Assembly: GCA_038211455.1 (NCBI GenBank)
Contig: JBBQVP010000017.1
Location: 1 to 42,529, forward strand
Origin: SZAS-79 sp038211455
GTDB taxonomy: Bacteria > Pseudomonadota > Gammaproteobacteria > Burkholderiales > SG8-39
DNA: 42,529 nucleotides
Reading direction: 5' to 3'
Of this stretch, positions 1 through 8,286 are shown piece after piece (the stretch's first letter is position 1; every line of letters begins with the position of its first letter). The translations under genes and the position numbers were made by a program. The notes below the pieces were generated by a model. The model did no database searches and was not told the DNA's origin. It was given only the letters and a program-made list of their open reading frames with translations.

Positions 1-1479
1 GCCGGAATGCTCGTCGGGCACGCCGATCGCGGCGACCTCGAGCACGCCCGGGTGCATCGCCACCACCTGCTCGATCTCGTTGGGGTACACGTTGAAGCCG
101 GACACCAGGATCATGTCCTTCTTGCGGTCGACGATGCGCACGAAACCCTTCTCGTCCATGATGCCCACGTCGCCCGTGTAGAGGAACCCGTCCGGCCCGA
201 GGACCTTCGCGGTCTCGTCCGGGCGCTGCCAGTAGCCCGTCATCACCTGCGGGCCACGGATGCAGATCTCGCCCGGTTCGCCTTGCTTTACGTCCTTCTT
301 GTCGTCGTCGCGGATCACAATCTCGGTCGAGGGCACCGGCAGGCCGATTGATCCGCTGTAGCTCGCGAGGTCGAGCGGATTCATCGTGGCGACCGGGCTG
401 GTCTCGGTCAATCCGTAGCCCTCGAGCAGCGTGCTGCCGGTCACCTGCTTCCATTTGTCGGCGACGGCCTTCTGCACCGCCATCCCGCCGCCACCCGTAA
501 CGCGCAACGCCGAGAAATCCAGGGTGGCGAAGTCGGGATGGTTGAGCAAAGCGTTGAACAGCGTATTCACTCCGGTGATCATGTTGTAGCGGTGCTTGCC
601 TAGTTCCTTGATGAACCCGGGGATGTCGCGCGGGTTGGTGATCAGGATGTTGCACCCGCCGCCCTTCATCATCAGCAGGCAGTTCACCGTCAGCGAAAAG
701 ATGTGGTAGAGCGGCAGCGCCGTGATGATGAGCGGCACTTCACCCTTCAGGCCCGGGATCAGCCAGGCGTTGGCCTGCGCGATATTGGCGAGAATGTTGC
801 GGTTGAGCAGCATCGCCCCCTTGGATACGCCTGTCGTCCCGCCCGTGTACTGCAGGAACGCAATGTCCTCGTGCCCGGTTTCGACCGCCTTGATGCTCAT
901 GCCCGCCCCTTCGGCGAGCATCGCGTTGAAGCGAACTGCGGAAGGCAGCTCGAAGGACGGCACCATCTTCTTCACTTTGCGCACCACGAAATTTACGATC
1001 GCTCCCTTGAACCCGAGCATGTCGCCGAGCGACGCCACGATCACGTGCTTCACCGGAGTGCGCGCGATGACATCCTGGAGCACGTGCGCGAAGTTCTCGA
1101 GAACCACGATGACCTCGGCGCCGGAATCCTTGAGCTGGTGCTCCAGTTCGCGCGCGGTGTAGAGCGGATTAACGTTGACGACCGTGCAACCTGCGCGGAG
1201 CGTGCCGTAAAGGCACACCGGGTACTGGAGGACATTCGGCATCATCAGGGCAACGCGCGCACCCTTGGCGAGGCCCTTGGACTGTATCCATGCGCCGAAG
1301 GCCGCGGACTGCGCATCGAGTTCGGCGAAACTGATGGTCTTGCCCATGCAATGGAACGCCGGGCGGTCGGCGAACTGCTTGGCGCACTTTTCGAACAACG
1401 CCCCGACCGAGGCAAATTCGCTGTAGTCGATCTCGGCGGGCACGCCGGGGGGATAGCTCTTCAGCCAGATCTTTTCCAC
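1..1479 (-). CDS. fadD: Long-chain fatty-acid-CoA ligase, C-terminus cut by window edge
   Basis: AMP-forming acyl-CoA synthetase that activates fatty (or related) acids to CoA thioesters through an acyl-adenylate. About 493 N-terminal residues are present; the family is usually about 550, so the C-terminal part lies outside the window. The protein begins VEKIWLKSYPPGVP. The P-loop motif YTGGTTGVSKGA, the YGLTETSP motif and the YTGDVG and DRKKDMI motifs of adenylate-forming enzymes are all present. The GTG start is chosen because AGGAG lies six bases upstream (1486-1490). A TACAAT -10-like hexamer lies at 1516-1521 on the minus strand, without a convincing -35. It sits downstream of the enoyl-CoA hydratase on the same strand with a 154-bp gap, so it probably has its own promoter. 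The family is certain; chain-length specificity is not readable. Confidence 0.93.
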   Translation of the reverse strand, partial: MEKIWLKSYPPGVPAEIDYSEFASVGALFEKCAKQFADRPAFHCMGKTISFAELDAQSAAFGAWIQSKGLAKGARVALMMPNVLQYPVCLYGTLRAGCTVVNVNPLYTARELEHQLKDSGAEVIVVLENFAHVLQDVIARTPVKHVIVASLGDMLGFKGAIVNFVVRKVKKMVPSFELPSAVRFNAMLAEGAGMSIKAVETGHEDIAFLQYTGGTTGVSKGAMLLNRNILANIAQANAWLIPGLKGEVPLIITALPLYHIFSLTVNCLLMMKGGGCNILITNPRDIPGFIKELGKHRYNMITGVNTLFNALLNHPDFATLDFSALRVTGGGGMAVQKAVADKWKQVTGSTLLEGYGLTETSPVATMNPLDLASYSGSIGLPVPSTEIVIRDDDKKDVKQGEPGEICIRGPQVMTGYWQRPDETAKVLGPDGFLYTGDVGIMDEKGFVRIVDRKKDMILVSGFNVYPNEIEQVVAMHPGVLEVAAIGVPDEHSG

Positions 1480-1633
1480 GTTTGTCTCCTCTGCCTCGAT
1501 GGGCGGTTCCGGCTGATTGTATAGAGGGACTTTCCCCACCGCCAGCAAACCGGACAGCCGGGCTCAGGCGGCGGATCGGGGGGCGAACGCCGCCCCGGGG
1601 AGGCCGGCGGGGCCACCTCCGGTCGTCGCGCGC

Positions 1634-2410
1634 CTAGCGATTCTTGAACGCGGGCTTGCGCTTCGAGACGAACGCGTCCATCCCTTCCTTCTGGTCGGCC
1701 AGCGCGAAGCCCGAATGGAACAGGCGGCGCTCGAACAGGATGCCTTCGGACAGCGAGCTTTCGTAGGCGCGATTGACCGACTCCTTGACCATCATCGCCA
1801 CCGGCAGGGAATATGCGGCGATCTTGTCGGCCACGGCCATCGCCTCCTCCATCAGCTTGTCGGTCGCCACGACCCGCGACACGAGGCCCGAGCGCTCCGC
1901 CTCGGCCGCATCCATCGTCCTGGCCGTAAGGCACATGTCCATGGCCTTGGCCTTCCCGACCCCGCGCGGCAGGCGCTGCGTGCCGCCTGCCCCCGGGATG
2001 ATGCCCAGGTTGATTTCCGGCTGGCCGAATTTCGCATTCTCCGCGGCGATGACGATATCGCAGGCCATCGCGAGTTCGTTTCCTCCGCCCAGCGCATATC
2101 CCGCTACGGCGGCAATCACCGGCTTCCTGATCCGGCGGATGTGCTCCCAGTCGCGCGTGATGTAGTCGGAGCGGAACACCTCGACATAGTCCCAGTCCTT
2201 CATCGCCACGATGTCGGCGCCGGCCGCGAAGGCCTTCTCATTGCCGGTTATCACGATCGCGCCGACGTTATCGTCCGCGTCGTACGCGTACAGCGCGCGG
2301 CCGAGCTCCTGCATCAGGCCGGGGCTGAGCGCGTTCATCTGCTTTGGGCGGTTGAGCGTGATCACACCGACTTTGCCGCGCGTTTCCGCGAGGATGAATT
2401 CATAGGCCAT
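1634..2410 (-). CDS. paaF: Enoyl-CoA hydratase/isomerase (crotonase family, PaaF-like)
   Basis: Crotonase-fold hydratase of 258 residues that adds water across a 2,3-enoyl-CoA. In the phenylacetate pathway PaaF acts on 2,3-dehydroadipyl-CoA. The oxyanion-hole segment AAGADIVAM (62-70), GYALGGGNELAMACD with the first catalytic Glu (about E112), and FGQPEINLGIIPGAGG with the second (about E132) are visible. The start was set at MAYEF because GGAG lies six bases upstream; an in-frame ATG five codons earlier has no better signal. The first codons overlap the last 11 bp of paaY, which indicates translational coupling. The neighbours paaY and paaK support a phenylacetate role, but general beta-oxidation enoyl-CoA hydratases look the same, so the symbol rests on context. 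Confidence 0.85.
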   Translation of the reverse strand: MAYEFILAETRGKVGVITLNRPKQMNALSPGLMQELGRALYAYDADDNVGAIVITGNEKAFAAGADIVAMKDWDYVEVFRSDYITRDWEHIRRIRKPVIAAVAGYALGGGNELAMACDIVIAAENAKFGQPEINLGIIPGAGGTQRLPRGVGKAKAMDMCLTARTMDAAEAERSGLVSRVVATDKLMEEAMAVADKIAAYSLPVAMMVKESVNRAYESSLSEGILFERRLFHSGFALADQKEGMDAFVSKRKPAFKNR

Positions 2411-3029
2411 CTTTGTCTCCGTCATTGCGTTTTTTCATTTCCGAAAGGGGGATCGAGCCGGATATTTCGATGCGCGCGCGACCCGGCTCTGCCGCCGGCA
2501 ATGCATCCACCAGCCGCATGCTCCGCGCACTGCGTTGCGCCAGTACCTGATACGAATCGACGTTGCGGCGCATCCAGCCGATCTCGGATTCCGACATCAT
2601 GCGAATGACCTTCGCAGGCGTTCCGGCAGCCAGCGCTCGCGCGGGAATCCTCGCTTCCGCCTTGACGAACGCCATTGCCGCAACGACCGCCTCGTCGCCG
2701 ACCTCGGCGTTGTCGTTCACCACGCTGTTCATGCCAACCAGTGCCCCTCGCCCGATCGTGCATCCATGCAGCACGGCGCCGTGGCCGATGTTGGCGGACT
2801 CGCCGACAACCGTATCCTTGCCGACGAAGCCGTGCAGCACGCAGGTGTCCTGCACATTGGCGCCCGCTTCCACCACGATGCGGCCAAAATCGCCGCGCAG
2901 GCAGGCGCAGGGACCGACATACGCGCCGGGACCGACGATCACATCGCCGATCAGCACTGCGCTCGGATGAACGAACGCGGAAGGATCGACAACCGGGGTG
3001 ATCCCGTCGATGGAGTAGACCTTGGGCAT
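2400..3029 (-). CDS. paaY: PaaY-like gamma-carbonic-anhydrase/hexapeptide protein
   Basis: Left-handed beta-helix protein of 209 residues. The N-terminal half has hexapeptide repeats (for example VHPSAVLIGDVIVGPGAYVG) and the gamma-class metal-site pattern with His in VLHG and IGHGAVLHGC. PaaY proteins accompany phenylacetate degradation; they bind zinc and have been described as thioesterases that relieve the pathway of dead-end CoA esters. The C-terminal helix (about 150-170, SEIGWMRRNVDSYQVLAQ) is typical of PaaY. It is first in a minus-strand pair with the enoyl-CoA hydratase and divergent from paaK, whose start is 51 bp away, so the two share a short promoter region. General YrdA-type proteins are shorter and lack the tail, which favours PaaY. 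Confidence 0.88.
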   Translation of the reverse strand: MPKVYSIDGITPVVDPSAFVHPSAVLIGDVIVGPGAYVGPCACLRGDFGRIVVEAGANVQDTCVLHGFVGKDTVVGESANIGHGAVLHGCTIGRGALVGMNSVVNDNAEVGDEAVVAAMAFVKAEARIPARALAAGTPAKVIRMMSESEIGWMRRNVDSYQVLAQRSARSMRLVDALPAAEPGRARIEISGSIPLSEMKKRNDGDKDGL

Positions 3030-3080
3030 GGCCGCATTTTAGCGCTCCTGGTGTAAGCTTTCAGCGCAGAGGAGGATTGC

Positions 3081-4379
3081 GTGCATACAAAACCGTTGGC
3101 CCCATTTTCGACCGAGCCGATCGAGCACGCGCCGCTGGAGCAACTCCGCGCGCTTCAGCTCGAACGGCTCAGATGGTCGCTGCAGCACGCCTACGACAAC
3201 GTTGCGCACTACCGCAGGAAGTTTGACGCGGCGGGCGCAAAGCCCTCCGATATCCGCTCACTTGAGGACCTCGCGCGATTTCCGTTCACGACCAAGGCCG
3301 ACCTGCGCGAGACTTATCCTTTCGGCATGTTCGCGGTCCCGATGGACCGTGTAGTGCGCCTGCATGCGTCATCCGGCACGACGGGCAAGCCCACGGTCGT
3401 CGGCTACACCGCGAAGGACATCGACACCTGGACCCACTGCATGGCGCGTTCGATCCGCGCGGCAGGGGCCCGTCCGGGGGACAAGGTGCATGTCGCGTAC
3501 GGATACGGGCTGTTCACCGGCGGCCTTGGCGCGCACTACGGCGCGGAACGGCTCGGCCTGGTGACCATTCCGATGTCGGGCGGCATGACCGAGCGGCAGG
3601 TGCAACTGATCGCCGACTTCAAGCCCGAGATCATCATGGTCACGCCCTCCTACATGCTGGCGATCGCCGATGAGATGGAGCGGCAGGGCATCGACCCTAG
3701 AGCGTGCTCGCTGCGCCTTGGCATTTTCGGCGCGGAACCCTGGACCAATGAGCTCAGGAAGCAGATCGAGGCGCGCCTGTCGATCGACGCGATCGACATC
3801 TACGGACTGTCGGAGGTGATGGGGCCTGGCGTCGCGCAGGAATGCCTGGAGACCAAGGACGGCCTCACTATCTGGGAGGACCACTTCTACCCCGAGATCG
3901 TCGACCCGGAAACGGGCCGTGTTTTGCCCGACGGAGAGCAGGGCGAACTGGTGTTCACCTCGCTCACGAAAGAAGCGCTGCCGGTGATCCGCTATCGCAC
4001 GCGCGACCTGACCCGCCTGCTCCCCGGCACCGCACGCACGATGCGGCGCATGGAAAAGATCACCGGGCGCTCGGACGACATGATGATCATCCGCGGCGTG
4101 AACGTGTTCCCCACGCAGATCGAGGAGCTCATCCTCAAACAGCCCGAGCTTTCGCCTCACTACGTCATGGAACTCGGCAAGGACGGGCCGCTGGACCATC
4201 TCACGGTGCTGGTCGAGATCCAGCCGGGCGCACAGGATGCAAAGTCGGCCGCGACGCTCTCGCACAACATCAAGTCGCTCATCGGCATCACGGCGGAAGT
4301 AAGAATCGTCCCGATCAGCACGATCGAGCGCTCGATCGGGAAAGCCAAGCGGGTCATCGACAGGCGTACCAAACAGTAA
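3081..4379 (+). CDS. paaK: Phenylacetate-CoA ligase
   Basis: Cytoplasmic AMP-forming ligase of 432 residues, the usual PaaK length, which makes phenylacetyl-CoA from phenylacetate, CoA and ATP, the first step of the aerobic paa pathway. Visible motifs are the P-loop SSGTTGKP (97-104), FGAEPW (216-221), YGLSEVMGPG (241-250) and the C-terminal SDDMMIIRGVNVFPTQIEE (331-349), all characteristic of the PaaK branch. The GTG start at 3081 is supported by GGAGG at 3071-3075 with a five-base spacer. Divergent from paaY/paaF. The epoxidase genes (paaABCDE) and ring-cleavage paaZ are not in this window, so they must lie elsewhere if the pathway is complete. Confidence 0.95.
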   Translation: MHTKPLAPFSTEPIEHAPLEQLRALQLERLRWSLQHAYDNVAHYRRKFDAAGAKPSDIRSLEDLARFPFTTKADLRETYPFGMFAVPMDRVVRLHASSGTTGKPTVVGYTAKDIDTWTHCMARSIRAAGARPGDKVHVAYGYGLFTGGLGAHYGAERLGLVTIPMSGGMTERQVQLIADFKPEIIMVTPSYMLAIADEMERQGIDPRACSLRLGIFGAEPWTNELRKQIEARLSIDAIDIYGLSEVMGPGVAQECLETKDGLTIWEDHFYPEIVDPETGRVLPDGEQGELVFTSLTKEALPVIRYRTRDLTRLLPGTARTMRRMEKITGRSDDMMIIRGVNVFPTQIEELILKQPELSPHYVMELGKDGPLDHLTVLVEIQPGAQDAKSAATLSHNIKSLIGITAEVRIVPISTIERSIGKAKRVIDRRTKQ

Positions 4380-4585
4380 CGGTCCGGGTCGCTGGTGATG
4401 TTTCTGGGCGGATGCGCAGGGCCTGCCCGATAGAACCGTGCATGTTCCGCGACCAGGAATGCACGATTCGACAGATGAATTCGATGCCCTCGGTCGCCAG
4501 GCCCGCCCAGCAACTCCTGGTTGAGTGCCCGGGGCGTACAGAATCGTTCGTCGCTGAGGGAATTCGTATGGCAAAAACGCTCGAA
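4380..4585. other. Intergenic stretch, no gene seen
   Basis: 206 bp between the convergent paaK and coiled-coil genes. An imperfect inverted repeat (GTGCATGTTCC ... GGAATGCAC, 4438-4464) could form a stem of about nine pairs with a two-base bulge, but no T-run follows it. No convincing ORF, tRNA or terminator was recognised. Confidence 0.4.
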
Positions 4586-7500
4586 TCAGTGTGATGCACG
4601 GCCAATGGCCTGCCAGTTGCGATCGAGTTTGAGTACCAGAGGCTCACCAGCAGCCGGCACCGCGACGCGCGCGCCGGCGCGATTTTCGGACGCAAGCCTT
4701 GGGGTCGCGACATCCTTGTCGGTAGCGAAATTTCGTGGCTCGATCATCAAACCTGCTGTAAACGCCCCGGCCAGTGCCACTGCATACAACGCGACCCGCA
4801 CACCGGGGACGCGGCTTACCCGACTAAAGCGCGCACGCAAGGGCTGAACCGCCGGACCCCCAGCCTTCCTCAACCTCGCTACCTGCGCCTTCGCTTCACG
4901 TGCAAGCACTGCGTCGCGATCTGTATCGGCTCGCGACCTGGCCAGTTGCATTGACCCTGCCTCCGCGTGATCTCTGGCTGCCTTTTCCACATCGCGCTCT
5001 GCCGCCAGGCGAGCTTCATGCATCGCCAGGGCCTCCGACTCCGACCGCAGCAAGGCTTGCGCCTGACCTGCGGCCACCACTTCTGCCCGCCTGCGTTCTT
5101 CGACCGCCTGCATCAGCGCCTTTTCGCGTTCGCGTAGCCGCAGTGCGGCACGATTCGCCTCGCCGGACTGTGCCTTTGCCGCCCGTTCGCGCCCGCGCTC
5201 GCGAACCGCCTCGCTATGCAGTTCGGCAGCGATGCCCTTTTCCGCTTCGCCGTTCTGCTTCGCCAGTGCCTGCGCTTCACGCTCAGCCTGCGTCCGCGCC
5301 ACTGCCGCCTGTTCCGCGTCGCGCTCCGAAGCAAGGCGGGTTTCGTGCTCCTTGCGTGCCGACTCCTCGGCATCTGCTCTCTCGCGCGCCGTATGCGCCG
5401 CTGCCGATTCCGCCTTCTCGCGGGCAGCCACTGCCGCCTGGCGCGCCTGTTCCCGGTCCCGCAGTTCCTGCGCTGCACGAACGGCGTCCTGCGCGCGAGC
5501 GTTCGCAGCCTGCTCCAGTGCCGTCTCGCGCGCCGCATCGCTGCGCAGCTTTTCCGTCAGCGCGACTTCCGCTGCGGCGTTCTGCCTCGCCAGTGCCTGC
5601 GCTTCACGCTCAGCCTGCGTCCGTGCCACTGCCGCCTGTTCCGCGTCACGCTCCGCGGCAAGGCGGGTTTCGTGCTCCTTGCGTGCCGACTCCTCGGCAT
5701 CTGCTCTCTCGCGCGCCGCCTGCGCCGCTGCCGATTCCGCCTTCTCGCGGGCAGCCACTGCCGCCAGACGCGCCTGCTCACGATCCCGCAGTTCCTGCGC
5801 TGCACGAACGGCGTCCTGCGCGCGAGCGTTCGCCGCCTGCTCCAGTGCCGTCTCGCGCGCCACATCGCTGCGCAGCTTTTCCGTCAGCGCGACTTCCGCG
5901 GCGGCGTTCTGCTTCGCCAGTACCTGCGCTTCACGTTCAGCCTGCGTCCGCGCTATTACCGCCCGCTCCGCTTCACGCTCAGCAGCAAGGCGGGTTTCGT
6001 GCTCCTTGCGTGCCGACTCCTCGGCATCTGCTCTCTCGCGCGCCGCCTGCGCCGCTGCCGATTCCGCCATTTCGCGCGCAGCCACTGCCACCAGTTGCGC
6101 CTGCTCACGGTCCTGGAGGTCCTGCACCGCCACGGCTAGCTCCTGCGCGCGAAGGTTTGCGGCCTGCTCGAGCGCCTTCTCGCGTGCCATATCGCTGCGC
6201 AGCTTTTCCGCCAGCGCGACTTCCGCTGCGGCGTTCCGCTTGGCCAGTACCTGCGCTTCACGTTCAGCCTGCGTCCGCGCTATTACCGCCCGCTCCGCTT
6301 CCCGCTCCGCGTTAAGGCGGGTTTCGTGCTCCTTGCGTGCCGACTCCTCAGCATCTGCTCTCTCGCGCGCCGCCTGCGCCGCTGCCAATTCCGCCTTCTC
6401 GCTGGCAGCCACTGCCGCCAGGCGCGCCTGTTCCCGGTCCCGCAGTTCCTGCGCTGCACGAATGGCGTCCTGCGCGCGAGCGTTCGCCGCCTGCTCCAGT
6501 GCCGTCTCGCGCGCCGCATCGCTGCGCAGCTTTTCCGCCAGCGCGACTTCCGCTGCGGCGTTCCGCTTGGCCAGTACCTGCGCTTCACGTTCAGCCTGCG
6601 TCCGCGCTATTACCACCCGCTCCGCTTCCCGCTCAGCAGCGATACGCGATTCGTGTTCCTTGCGTGCCGATTCCTCGGCATTCGCTCTTTCACGCGCCGC
6701 CTGCGCCGCTGCTGATTCCGCCTGCTCACGCACAGCCGCTGCCGCCTGGCGCGCCTTCTCGCGGTCCTGGAGGTCCTGCGCGGCCAGGGCTAGTTCCTGC
6801 GCGCAAACGATTGCTAATTGCTCTAGCGCCTTCTCGCGCGCCGCATCGCCGCGCAGCCTTTCCGCCAGCGCGACTTCCGCTGCGGCGTTGCTTTCCGCGC
6901 GGGTCTGCGCGGCGCTTTCCGCGGCAAGGCGTGCGTCGTTTTCCTTGCGCGCCGATTCCCCGGCTTCCTCGCGCGCGCGCGCAGCTTGAACCGCCCGGGC
7001 TTCAGCCTTTTCTCGCGCGGCCACCGCTTTCAGCCAGGCCTGCTCCCTGTCCTGCAGATCCTGCGCTGCACGCACCGCGTCCTGCGCGCGAACCAGTGCC
7101 GCCTGCTCCAGCGTCGTTTCGCGCGCTGTGTCGGCATGCAGTTTTTCGGCCAGCGCAGCTTCCGCTTTGGTGTTGCTTTCCGCCAGCATTTGCGCGTCGC
7201 GCTCAGCCTGCGCGCGCGCCAGTGCCGCGGTTTCCGCGTCACGTTCGACGGCGAGGCGGGCGGCTTGCTCCTTGCGCGCCGATTCCCCGGCTTCTTCTCG
7301 CGCGCGCGCCGCTTGCCCTGCCAGAGCCTCCGCCTTTTCTCGCGCTGCCACGGCTGCCAAACGGGCCTGTTCCCGATCGCGCAGATCCTGCGCCGCACGG
7401 ACCGCGTCCTGCGCGCGAAGCATTGCTGCCTGCTCCAGCGCCTTTTCGCGTGCCGCGTCAGCACGCAAACTCTCCGCCAGCGCGGCCTCAGCTTCGGCGT

Positions 7501-8182
7501 TGCGTACTCCCAGGGCCTGCGCCTCGCGCTCAGCCTGCGCGCGCGCCAGTCCCGCCGTTTCCGCCTCGCGTTGCGCGGCAAGGCGGGCGTCATGCTTTTT
7601 GCGCGCGGAATCCTCCGCGTCGGCCCTTGCCCGGGCTGATTGCGCTGCTTCGGTGTCCGCTCTTTCGAGCGCCGCCGCCGACGCTTGCATTTCCTGTTCC
7701 CGCTCGCGCAGGCGCCGCTCCACGCGTGCCGCCTCGTCCAGGCGTGCCCTGGCCATCTGTTCGAGTTCGCCTTGGCGCGCGGCAGCAACGCGCGCCTTTG
7801 CAGTCAACGCATTTTCGGCAACCGCATTGCGTTCGGCTTTCTCCTGGGCGTCGCGCTCGACAAGCGCGCGCCTGCGCGCTGCCTGCTCGGCTTCACGCTC
7901 CGCTGCGAGTCGTTCGTCGAAATTGCGCCTGGCGGCTTCTTCGGCCGCGCGTCGCGCAAGTTCCTGCGCTGTGGCCGCGCGCTCGGCCCGTGCGCGCGCC
8001 TCGACTGCCCTCGCCGGCAGTTTCCTCGGATCGGGCGGGGCAGGGAGCGGCGCGTCCGGCGGGACCGCGTGGGCATGGGCAGGTTTTTCCGACGCGGCTG
8101 CGCTTTTCGTCGCGCTGTCGGCAGCCTGCCGCTCGCGTCTCAGGCGGTCTGCGTTCTTCAGGTCATTGAGGAGACGGCTCAA
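4586..8182 (-). CDS. Giant repeat-built coiled-coil protein with C-terminal membrane anchor
   Basis: 1198 residues, not matched to a named family. Order of parts: a short amphipathic N-terminus (MSRLLNDLKNADRLRRER); an Ala/Pro linker (about 25-57); about ten consecutive 109-residue repeats (62 to about 1108) rich in Ala, Glu, Arg and Gln, strongly helical and with no Pro or Gly breaks in the core; one predicted membrane helix (about 1128-1149, VALYAVALAGAFTAGLMIEP); and a 49-residue polar tail. There is no signal peptide, so the long rod should be cytoplasmic and the tail periplasmic. The start is TTG, with GGGAG four bases upstream; other starts are possible. It is co-directional with the dehydrogenase gene 104 bp upstream. 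The composition recalls TolA, but TolA has its anchor at the N-terminus. Function unknown; a scaffold or envelope-tethering role is only inference. Confidence 0.85.
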   Translation of the reverse strand: MSRLLNDLKNADRLRRERQAADSATKSAAASEKPAHAHAVPPDAPLPAPPDPRKLPARAVEARARAERAATAQELARRAAEEAARRNFDERLAAEREAEQAARRRALVERDAQEKAERNAVAENALTAKARVAAARQGELEQMARARLDEAARVERRLREREQEMQASAAALERADTEAAQSARARADAEDSARKKHDARLAAQREAETAGLARAQAEREAQALGVRNAEAEAALAESLRADAAREKALEQAAMLRAQDAVRAAQDLRDREQARLAAVAAREKAEALAGQAARAREEAGESARKEQAARLAVERDAETAALARAQAERDAQMLAESNTKAEAALAEKLHADTARETTLEQAALVRAQDAVRAAQDLQDREQAWLKAVAAREKAEARAVQAARAREEAGESARKENDARLAAESAAQTRAESNAAAEVALAERLRGDAAREKALEQLAIVCAQELALAAQDLQDREKARQAAAAVREQAESAAAQAARERANAEESARKEHESRIAAEREAERVVIARTQAEREAQVLAKRNAAAEVALAEKLRSDAARETALEQAANARAQDAIRAAQELRDREQARLAAVAASEKAELAAAQAARERADAEESARKEHETRLNAEREAERAVIARTQAEREAQVLAKRNAAAEVALAEKLRSDMAREKALEQAANLRAQELAVAVQDLQDREQAQLVAVAAREMAESAAAQAARERADAEESARKEHETRLAAEREAERAVIARTQAEREAQVLAKQNAAAEVALTEKLRSDVARETALEQAANARAQDAVRAAQELRDREQARLAAVAAREKAESAAAQAARERADAEESARKEHETRLAAERDAEQAAVARTQAEREAQALARQNAAAEVALTEKLRSDAARETALEQAANARAQDAVRAAQELRDREQARQAAVAAREKAESAAAHTARERADAEESARKEHETRLASERDAEQAAVARTQAEREAQALAKQNGEAEKGIAAELHSEAVRERGRERAAKAQSGEANRAALRLREREKALMQAVEERRRAEVVAAGQAQALLRSESEALAMHEARLAAERDVEKAARDHAEAGSMQLARSRADTDRDAVLAREAKAQVARLRKAGGPAVQPLRARFSRVSRVPGVRVALYAVALAGAFTAGLMIEPRNFATDKDVATPRLASENRAGARVAVPAAGEPLVLKLDRNWQAIGRASH
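4859..7999 (-). repeat. 327-bp (109-residue) tandem repeats inside the coiled-coil gene
   Basis: Units by protein residue: 62-170 (diverged), 171-279, 280-388, 389-483 (95 residues), 484-592, 593-701, 702-810, 811-919, 920-1028 and 1029 to about 1108 (diverged, partial). The landmark RLAAER recurs at unit position 30 in nearly every unit without indels. The one exception in length is the 95-residue unit, which lacks 14 residues. At DNA level the same 20-base words recur exactly 327 bp apart, for example at 5411 and 5738. The central units (about 5183-6733) are the most alike and the outer ones the most diverged, which suggests growth by unequal exchange in the middle of the array. Confidence 0.95.
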
Positions 8183-8286
8183 AGCACTCCCTGCCCTTTA
8201 TTCAGCGCATCCGCGGCAATTCCTGCCGGTCAAGCTCATGCGCGGTGCTGCCCCGTCTGTCGCCGGCACCTGCGACGCGCCAGTCA

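Noticed and set aside
1580..1596. Terminator after the enoyl-CoA hydratase gene
   Set aside because: A six-pair GC stem (GGGGCG/CGCCCC) with no U-tract; likely chance in GC-rich DNA.
3369..4574. Minus-strand open frame opposite paaK
   Set aside because: The paaK reading has all family motifs; the antisense frame has none.
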